11,839 nucleotides of DNA from Bacteroidota bacterium (GTDB lineage: Bacteria; Bacteroidota; Bacteroidia; SXHM01). The stretch lies in contig SXHM01000053.1 in the NCBI GenBank assembly GCA_005773695.1, positions 1 through 11,839 on the forward strand, given 5' to 3'. The position numbers and the translations under genes are program-made. Under the pieces are notes generated by a model. It ran no database searches. It worked only from the letters and a program-made list of their open reading frames with translations, and was not told the DNA's origin. Of the stretch, positions 6,398-11,839 are shown piece after piece; position 1 is the stretch's first letter, and every line of letters starts with the position of its first letter.

Positions 6398-8074
6398 TTA
6401 CTTCTTCTGCTCTTTCGCCCAGTTATCCTTCAAGGTAACCGTTCTGTTAAACACCAACTTCTCAGATGTTGAGGTTTTGTCTAAACAAAAATATCCCTTC
6501 CGCAAAAACTGAAAGTGTTCATCTGCTTTTGCTTCTTTAATAGCGGGCTCGGCATAGGCAACAGGAACCACTGTCAGGCTGTTTTCATTGATATACTCTT
6601 TGAAATCGCCTTCTTCGCTGGCAGGGTTTTCTACTTTAAAAAGTCTGTCGTATTCCAGAACTTCAACCGGAACAGCATCTGCAATATTTACCCAATGCAC
6701 AGTGCCTTTTACTTTTAGTCCTGACGTATCACTTCCGCTTCGGCTTTCGGGAATATAGGTGCAATGCAGTTCGGTAACGTTGCCGTTTGCATCTTTAATA
6801 GCATCGGTGCAGGTAATGATGTAAGCACTTTTTAAGCGCACCTGTTTGCCAACGCTGAGGCGGAAAAACTTGCTTGGTGCATTTTCCATATAGTCATCGC
6901 GCTCAATGTAAATCTCGCGGCTGAACGGAATAGCATGTGTTCCCGAGTTTTCCACTTCAGGATTATTTTCACCCGAAAGTTGTTCGGTTTGGCTTTCGGG
7001 ATAATTGGTGATGACCACTTTCAACGGATCAAAAACAACCATCCTTCGAAGAGACGTTTTATTTAAATCTTCGCGCACAAAAAATTCAAGCAATGAAATA
7101 TCAATCAGGTTTTCGCGCTTCTGCACTCCTACACGTTCAGCAAAATCTCGGATAGCTTTTGCAGTATAACCTCTTCTGCGCATTCCTGAAATAGTGGGCA
7201 TGCGCGGGTCGTCCCAGCCGTTCACAAAATTACCGTTCACCAATTGCAAAAATTTGCGCTTGCTCATTACCGTGTAATTCACATTCAGTCGCGCAAACTC
7301 ATATTGTTTGGATGGAAATATTTCTAATTTTTCAATGCACCAATCATACAATGCACGGTGCGGAACAAACTCCAGTGTGCAAATGCTATGAGTAATATTT
7401 TCAATGGAGTCACTTTGCCCGTGCGCAAAATCATACATCGGGTAAATGCACCATTTATCTCCTGTGCGGTGGTGATGTGCAAATTTTATGCGATACAAAA
7501 GCGGATCGCGCATAATCATGTTAGGCGAAGCCATGTCAATTTTTGCACGAAGTGTTCTGCTGCCTTCAGCAAACTCACCGTTTTTCATTTTCACGAAAAG
7601 TGTTTCATTTTCTTCCGGTGTTCGCTCGCGGTAAGGACTGTTTTTCCCGGGCTCGGTTGGAGCGCCTTTCATTGCAGCAATTTCCTCAGAAGTGGAATCG
7701 TCCACATACGCTAATCCTTTGCGGATAAGCTTTAGCGCAAATTCATATATCTGCGGAAAATAATCGCTGGCATAAAATTCATTTGCCCATTCAAAGCCTA
7801 ACCATTTGATGTCGGCCTTAATGCTGTCAACATATTCCACATCCTCGGTAGTAGGGTTGGTATCATCAAAACGCAAATTGGTTTTGCCTCCGTATTTTTT
7901 TGCAAGACCAAAATTGATGCAGATGGATTTGCTGTGCCCGATGTGTAAATACCCATTCGGCTCAGGCGGAAAGCGCGTGAGTATGCTTTTATATTTTCCT
8001 GATTTTAAATCAGCCTCGACAATTTCCTCGAGGAAATTGAGCCCTTTTTCATCTTCTTTCTTTAACTCTTCCAT
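6398..8074 (-). CDS. glnS: Glutaminyl-tRNA synthetase
   Basis: A class Ic synthetase that charges tRNA-Gln directly with glutamine, using ATP. The 558 residues compare with 554 in E. coli. The class I signatures are present: PPEPNGYLHIGHSKSICINFG (36-56), with HIGH at 44-47, and VMSKR (269-273) in the GlnRS-specific context NYTVMSKRKFLQLV. LRFDDTNPTTEDVEYVDSI (67-85) and DDPRMPTISGMRRRGYTAKAIRDF are also typical of GlnRS rather than GluRS. The C-terminal third is the two-barrel anticodon-binding region. The ATG immediately follows the gltX TAG, and its own TAA immediately precedes the folB ATG. Its presence implies that this organism need not make Gln-tRNA-Gln by the GatCAB route; gatCAB cannot be assessed here. 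A 20-bp palindrome lies near the 5' end of the gene. Confidence 0.97.
   Translation of the reverse strand: MEELKKEDEKGLNFLEEIVEADLKSGKYKSILTRFPPEPNGYLHIGHSKSICINFGLAKKYGGKTNLRFDDTNPTTEDVEYVDSIKADIKWLGFEWANEFYASDYFPQIYEFALKLIRKGLAYVDDSTSEEIAAMKGAPTEPGKNSPYRERTPEENETLFVKMKNGEFAEGSRTLRAKIDMASPNMIMRDPLLYRIKFAHHHRTGDKWCIYPMYDFAHGQSDSIENITHSICTLEFVPHRALYDWCIEKLEIFPSKQYEFARLNVNYTVMSKRKFLQLVNGNFVNGWDDPRMPTISGMRRRGYTAKAIRDFAERVGVQKRENLIDISLLEFFVREDLNKTSLRRMVVFDPLKVVITNYPESQTEQLSGENNPEVENSGTHAIPFSREIYIERDDYMENAPSKFFRLSVGKQVRLKSAYIITCTDAIKDANGNVTELHCTYIPESRSGSDTSGLKVKGTVHWVNIADAVPVEVLEYDRLFKVENPASEEGDFKEYINENSLTVVPVAYAEPAIKEAKADEHFQFLRKGYFCLDKTSTSEKLVFNRTVTLKDNWAKEQKK
8020..8039. other. 20-bp perfect palindrome in the 5' coding region of glnS
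   Basis: CAATTTCCTCGAGGAAATTG reads identically on both strands, and can form an 8-bp stem with a TCGA loop. It lies about 35-55 bases into glnS and encodes NFLEEIV. A second, weaker inverted repeat, TGATTT-T-AAATCA (8000-8012), lies just downstream in the gene. The two could be chance codon effects or a structure affecting early translation. Confidence 0.5.
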
Positions 8075-9604
8075 CTATTTAAAAGTATCTAAAAACCGGT
8101 TAACTCTTTTTATTGTTTCATCTTTCCCCAACAACACCATTAGGTCGGGAACAGCAGGCCCGCTTAGGTCGCCCACAATACTGATGCGGGTAAATTTCAT
8201 CAGGTCGCCTAATTTCACTTGCTGTGTTTCTGCAAATTCTTTCAAGGAGTTTTCAATGTTTGACGAAGAAAAATCTGAAACAGAATTTATAAAAACAGTA
8301 AGATGTGATAACGCAGCAGTATTTACAGCGCCTAATTTCTTTAGCGCATCAGGACTATAATTTTCAGGTGCTGCAAAAACAAAAGCGTTTGCAAAAACAA
8401 TATCATTCACAAATGAAACACGGTCTTTCAACAACGCGCACACTTTTTTCAGAAACTCTAAATCCGTTACTCCGAATTTTTCTGTTGCAAGCGGAAGAAT
8501 ATGATTTGCTAATCGTTCATCCGAAGCCGTCTTTATATAATGTTCATTAAACCATTTCGCTTTTTCAAAATTGAATTTTGCTCCGGCTTTATGCACGTGC
8601 TCCATTGAAAAAGCATTCACCAATTCATTCAAAGAATAAATCTCCTGTTCGGTTCCGGGGTTCCACCCGAGGAAAGCAATAATGTTAATTACCGCCTCAG
8701 GTAAATATCCTTTCTCGCGATAACCTGATGAAATTTCTCCTGTCTTAGGGTCTTTGAATTCCAGCGGAAATACTGGGAATCCTAATTTATCACCATCACG
8801 TTTGCTCAGCTTTCCGTTGCCATCGGGTTTTAACAATAATGGCAAATGTGCAAAAGCGGGCATCTTATTTTCCCAACCGAGGTATCGATATAACAAGACA
8901 TGCAATGGCGCTGACGATAACCACTCCTCACCACGAATAACATGCGTGATTTGCATTTTATAATCATCTGCAACATTGGCAAGATGGTACGTTGGCATTC
9001 CATCGCTCTTGAATAAAACTTTATCATCCATCAGCGAAGTAGAGAACGCGACTTCACCGCGAATTAAATCCTGAACTTTTACTTCTTCGTTTTCTGTGAT
9101 TTTGATTCTAATAACATACTGCTCACCTTCTTTGAGTTTTGAAGCAACTTCATCAGCAGATAGTGTTAGTGAGTTTTTCATTTCCATGCGTACAGCAGAA
9201 CCGTAAGTAGTAACGGGTGCTTTTGAAGCTTCTAATTTTTTACGGAGCGTATCCAGCTCCTCAGAAGTATCAAAAGCATAATAGGCATGTCCGCTTTTTA
9301 CCAATTGCTCTGCAAACTGGCGGTAAGTATCTTTCCGGTCGCTCTGGCGGTAGGGCGCATGGGGGCCATCACCAAAACCTACGCCTTCATTGGGCTCAAT
9401 ACCTACCCATTTCAATGATTGGATTATATAATCTTCTGCACCTTCAACATAACGTCCCTTGTCGGTATCTTCTATACGGAGAATAAAATCACCTCCTAAT
9501 TTTTTTGCAAAAAGGTAATTGTATAAAGCAGTGCGAACACCGCCAATATGTAAAGGCCCTGTTGGACTGGGCGCAAACCGCACACGAACTTTTCTGTCAG
9601 ACAT
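8075..9604 (-). CDS. gltX: Glutamyl-tRNA synthetase
   Basis: It charges tRNA-Glu with glutamate. At 509 residues it has the usual length for bacterial GluRS (~470-510). VRFAPSPTGPLHIGGVRTALYNYLFAKK (8-35) holds the HIGG form of the HIGH motif (19-22) typical of GluRS, and GNGKLSKRDG (262-271) holds KLSKR (265-269). RIEDTDKGRYVEGAEDYI and IRGEEWLSSAPLHVLLY are also GluRS-typical. The stretch where E. coli GluRS carries its Cys-rich zinc site reads HAYYAFDTSEEL, without cysteines, so this enzyme is probably zinc-free, as in many other bacteria. With glnS next door it is probably a discriminating GluRS; that is inference. Upstream, a 32-base gap with a -7 element separates it from the LD-carboxypeptidase gene on the same strand. 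Confidence 0.97.
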   Translation of the reverse strand: MSDRKVRVRFAPSPTGPLHIGGVRTALYNYLFAKKLGGDFILRIEDTDKGRYVEGAEDYIIQSLKWVGIEPNEGVGFGDGPHAPYRQSDRKDTYRQFAEQLVKSGHAYYAFDTSEELDTLRKKLEASKAPVTTYGSAVRMEMKNSLTLSADEVASKLKEGEQYVIRIKITENEEVKVQDLIRGEVAFSTSLMDDKVLFKSDGMPTYHLANVADDYKMQITHVIRGEEWLSSAPLHVLLYRYLGWENKMPAFAHLPLLLKPDGNGKLSKRDGDKLGFPVFPLEFKDPKTGEISSGYREKGYLPEAVINIIAFLGWNPGTEQEIYSLNELVNAFSMEHVHKAGAKFNFEKAKWFNEHYIKTASDERLANHILPLATEKFGVTDLEFLKKVCALLKDRVSFVNDIVFANAFVFAAPENYSPDALKKLGAVNTAALSHLTVFINSVSDFSSSNIENSLKEFAETQQVKLGDLMKFTRISIVGDLSGPAVPDLMVLLGKDETIKRVNRFLDTFK

Positions 9605-9624
9605 TTTTTTGAATATAGAATGCG

Positions 9625-9632
9625 CAAAGATA
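9625..9632 (-). promoter_or_regulatory. -7 element for the gltX-glnS-folB operon
   Basis: On the minus strand TATCTTTG, a perfect TAnnTTTG match, ends 20 bases before the gltX ATG. Its context TATATCTTTGC is identical to that before metG (10539-10549). No clear -33 TTTG is seen at ~19 bases. The 32-base gap contains no terminator, so read-through from the LD-carboxypeptidase gene is possible as well. Confidence 0.55.
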
Positions 9633-9636
9633 TAGC

Positions 9637-10536
9637 TTAGAACGACAGAGAAGATTTAACGTTTAACACTTCTAACTTTGTCTTTTTCCCTAAATAAATA
9701 GCACAATTAGCATCAATATGCCCTGCCGGGAAGTTGAAGCAAACCGGGAAATCATATTCTTTTACGGCATCTACTATAATTTCTTCAGATGTTTTCCCGA
9801 AAGGAATGGCATTGTCTTTCATATCGCTCATTCCGCCAATAACCAAACCTTTCAGTTTATCTAATTTACCCGCACGTTTCAAAGCCATTATCATGCGGTC
9901 GATATGGTAGAGGTATTCATCAATGTCTTCCAGGAAAAGGATTTTATCCGCAGTATCAATATCCGAAACCGAGCCCAACAGCGAATAAAGAATAGAAAGA
10001 TTGCCGCCAACCAGAATTCCTTCAGCACTTCCTGTTCTGTTTAAAGCGTGAGCAGGAAAGTCATAATTCAGTGTCTCGCCTTTTAAAGATTTAACAAGCG
10101 TTTTAGCAGCATCGCTTTTGCCTCCTAACTTTTTCAGCTGCACCGGCATAATAGAATGGATGGTTTCTATTCCAAAATTCTTCCAGATATGGGAATGTAA
10201 AACGGTAACATCGCTAAAACCACAAACCCATTTCGGGTTTTTTCTGAAAGTCGTGAAGTCAAGTTTATCAACAATGCGTACAGTTCCATAACCGCCACGA
10301 GCACAAAGAATAGCTTTGATGTCAGTATTATCCACCATCAATTGAAAATCCTCTGCACGCTCCTCATCCGTTCCCGAAAACTGGTTCAATTCTTTGAAAA
10401 GATTTTTACCAAATACGATTTCGAATCCTTCTTTTTCAAAACACTCAACAGCAGGCTGTAATTCCTCACGACTGATTTTTCGTGCGGTTGAAACAATCCC
10501 GATTTTGTCTCCGGGTTTTAAATAAGGTGGTGTCAT
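9637..10536 (-). CDS. LD-carboxypeptidase, peptidase family S66
   Basis: Family S66 enzymes remove the terminal D-Ala from murein tetrapeptides (L,D-carboxypeptidase) during cell-wall recycling; some relatives (MccF type) cleave microcin-like nucleotide peptides. The 299 residues match the family length. [19 protein letters not shown] is the typical N-terminus, and [18 protein letters not shown] (77-94) is the conserved Gly-rich block. The Ser-Glu-His triad is visible: Ser108 in [10 protein letters not shown], Glu203 in [16 protein letters not shown], and His273 in [15 protein letters not shown]. No signal peptide or membrane segment is seen, so it should be cytosolic, consistent with recycling. 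The ATG at 10536 gives the family-typical start. It is divergent from metG (30 bases apart) and lies upstream of gltX on the same strand. LD-carboxypeptidase is the likely activity; MccF-type cannot be excluded. Confidence 0.9.
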   Translation of the reverse strand: MTPPYLKPGDKIGIVSTARKISREELQPAVECFEKEGFEIVFGKNLFKELNQFSGTDEERAEDFQLMVDNTDIKAILCARGGYGTVRIVDKLDFTTFRKNPKWVCGFSDVTVLHSHIWKNFGIETIHSIMPVQLKKLGGKSDAAKTLVKSLKGETLNYDFPAHALNRTGSAEGILVGGNLSILYSLLGSVSDIDTADKILFLEDIDEYLYHIDRMIMALKRAGKLDKLKGLVIGGMSDMKDNAIPFGKTSEEIIVDAVKEYDFPVCFNFPAGHIDANCAIYLGKKTKLEVLNVKSSLSF

Positions 10537-10540
10537 TTTA

Positions 10541-10548
10541 TATCTTTG
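10541..10548 (+). promoter_or_regulatory. -7 element for metG
   Basis: TATCTTTG matches TAnnTTTG and ends 18 bases before the metG ATG. The 11-mer TATATCTTTGC around it also precedes gltX on the other strand. The divergent LD-carboxypeptidase starts only 30 bases from metG, so upstream promoter elements must overlap that gene's 5' end. No good -33 TTTG is apparent. Confidence 0.5.
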
Positions 10549-10566
10549 CCTGCCGCAACAAAGAAA

Positions 10567-11839
10567 ATGAAAAACTTCAAACGCTACACCGTTACTGCCG
10601 CTTTGCCTTATGCCAACGGACCTTTACACATAGGGCATATTGCAGGTGCCTATTTACCTGCCGATATTTATGTGCGTTTCCTGCGCCTTCGCGAAAACGA
10701 TGTTATTTTCATCTGCGGCTCTGATGAGCATGGTGCAGCCATTACACTGAAAGCAAAGAGAGAAGGAATTACCCCTCAACAGTTAGTAGATAAATACCAC
10801 GAGCTCATGAAAAATGCGTTCGCGGATTTCGGAATTGAGTTCAGTATTTATCACCGCACTTCAACTCCTTTGCATCACCAAACTGCTGCTGATTTCTTTT
10901 CGGTGATGCATAAAAAAGGAAAGTTCACGGAAGAAACTTCGGAACAATATTATGACGAAGAGAACAAGCTTTTTCTTGCTGACCGATACATAACCGGCAC
11001 CTGCCCAAAGTGCGGAAACGAGAGCGCTTATGGTGATCAATGCGAAAAATGCGGAAGTACTTTAAGTCCTACAGATCTCATCAATCCCAAATCGGTATTG
11101 AGTGGAAAAACACCAGTGATGAAAACAACCTCACATTGGTATTTACCGCTTGGTGAACACGAAGCATGGTTGAAAGAATGGATTAATAAAGGAACATTAG
11201 ATGGCGTTGAACAACACAATCCTGCGGAATGGAAGAACCAGGTAATCGGTCAATGTAACTCATGGTTAGATGCAGGTTTGCAAAGCCGTGCAATGACCAG
11301 AGATTTAGACTGGGGAGTTAAAGTCCCGTTGCCAAATGCTGAAGGAAAAGTGTTGTACGTTTGGTTGGATGCACCTATCGGCTACATCTCTGCCACCAAG
11401 CAATGGGCAATGGATAATAACACCGACTGGGAGCAATGGTGGAAATCAGAAGACACGAAGCTGCTGCATTTTGTAGGTAAAGACAATATTGTTTTTCATG
11501 CCTTAATATTTCCGGTGATGCTGCGTTCGCATGGTGAATTTATTTTGGAGAATAATGTTCCTGCAAACGAATTTCTAAATCTTGAAGGCGATAAGATTTC
11601 CACCTCACGCAACCACGCAATCTGGTTGCATGAATATCTGCAGGATTTCCCGAACAGGCAGGATGAATTGCGTTATGTACTATGCTCCATTGCTCCCGAG
11701 AGCAAAGACAGCGAGTTCACCTGGAAAGATTTTCAGGCGAGAAATAACAACGAGCTGGTTGCCATACTCGGTAACTTTGTAAACCGCTCGGTGGTGCTTA
11801 CGCATAAGTATTTTGAAGGAAAAATTCCGGATGTAAAAC
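10567..11839 (+). CDS. metG: Methionyl-tRNA synthetase, 3'-truncated by the window end
   Basis: It charges both initiator and elongator tRNA-Met. The frame is open from the ATG at 10567 to the window edge: 424 codons, out of the ~550-700 usual for bacterial MetRS. The N-terminal [34 protein letters not shown] carries HIGH at residues 21-24, followed by [12 protein letters not shown]. The zinc knuckle is CPKC (146-149) plus CEKC (159-162), four cysteines as in E. coli-type Met[15 protein letters not shown] and [15 protein letters not shown] form the catalytic core. The KMSKS loop reads KISTS (343-347) within [18 protein letters not shown], a variant I recall from other Bacteroidota MetRS. The anticodon-binding domain begins before the cut; any C-terminal tRNA-binding domain is beyond the window. 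It is driven by its own -7 element. Confidence 0.97.
   Translation, partial: MKNFKRYTVTAALPYANGPLHIGHIAGAYLPADIYVRFLRLRENDVIFICGSDEHGAAITLKAKREGITPQQLVDKYHELMKNAFADFGIEFSIYHRTSTPLHHQTAADFFSVMHKKGKFTEETSEQYYDEENKLFLADRYITGTCPKCGNESAYGDQCEKCGSTLSPTDLINPKSVLSGKTPVMKTTSHWYLPLGEHEAWLKEWINKGTLDGVEQHNPAEWKNQVIGQCNSWLDAGLQSRAMTRDLDWGVKVPLPNAEGKVLYVWLDAPIGYISATKQWAMDNNTDWEQWWKSEDTKLLHFVGKDNIVFHALIFPVMLRSHGEFILENNVPANEFLNLEGDKISTSRNHAIWLHEYLQDFPNRQDELRYVLCSIAPESKDSEFTWKDFQARNNNELVAILGNFVNRSVVLTHKYFEGKIPDVK

Noticed and set aside
7358..8550. Several plus-strand open frames of 60-180 codons opposite glnS and gltX
   Set aside because: The synthetase genes on the minus strand are fully supported by motifs, and these frames show no family features or promoters.
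9605..9636. T-box or attenuator before gltX
   Set aside because: The gap is 32 bases with only a -7 element; there is no room for a leader structure.
10537..10566. -7 element for the LD-carboxypeptidase on the minus strand (TTTCTTTG at 10566-10559)
   Set aside because: It lacks the TA of the consensus and has no suitable -33; too weak to list as a feature.

Overview
The window comes from a member of the Bacteroidota, probably a Cytophagales/Flavobacteriales/Sphingobacteriales-type lineage that I cannot place further. Three things point there. The first gene ends in a type A C-terminal sorting domain of the type IX secretion system (T9SS). Several gene starts are preceded by TAnnTTTG-like -7 elements instead of a sigma70 TATAAT box. 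Leaders are short and A-rich, with no clear Shine-Dalgarno sequences. The DNA is moderately AT-rich and almost fully coding. The longest gene-free stretch is about 80 bases, so there is no unexplained region above 300 bases.

Layout. Bases 1-910 hold the 3' part of a secreted T9SS cargo protein, closed by a strong hairpin terminator. Bases 989-2128 hold a PLP-dependent cystathionine gamma-synthase/lyase. Bases 2170-3763 hold a LemA protein followed by a two-helix DUF3137-type membrane protein, separated by an imperfect palindromic repeat. Bases 3834-6043 hold prs (PRPP synthase), rplY/ctc (ribosomal protein L25) and pth (peptidyl-tRNA hydrolase), a gene order also known from other phyla. On the minus strand, reading from high to low coordinates, come an S66 LD-carboxypeptidase (10536-9637), gltX (9604-8075), glnS (8074-6398) and folB (6397-6044). 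The gltX/glnS and glnS/folB junctions have no spacer: stop and start codons touch. The last gene, from 10567 on the plus strand, is metG, cut by the window end after 424 codons.

How the genes work together. This is mostly core housekeeping. Three aminoacyl-tRNA synthetases (Glu, Gln, Met), L25 and peptidyl-tRNA hydrolase serve translation. Prs supplies PRPP for nucleotides, His and Trp, and FolB makes folate. The transsulfuration enzyme links cysteine and methionine, and the LD-carboxypeptidase recycles murein peptides. I see no mobile element, CRISPR array, phage gene, defence system, toxin-antitoxin pair, tRNA or rRNA. I found no convincing undescribed system. The points most worth a second look are the palindromic repeat that supplies a false start codon, the zero-gap synthetase operon, the repeated -7 motif, and two strong palindromes inside coding sequence.
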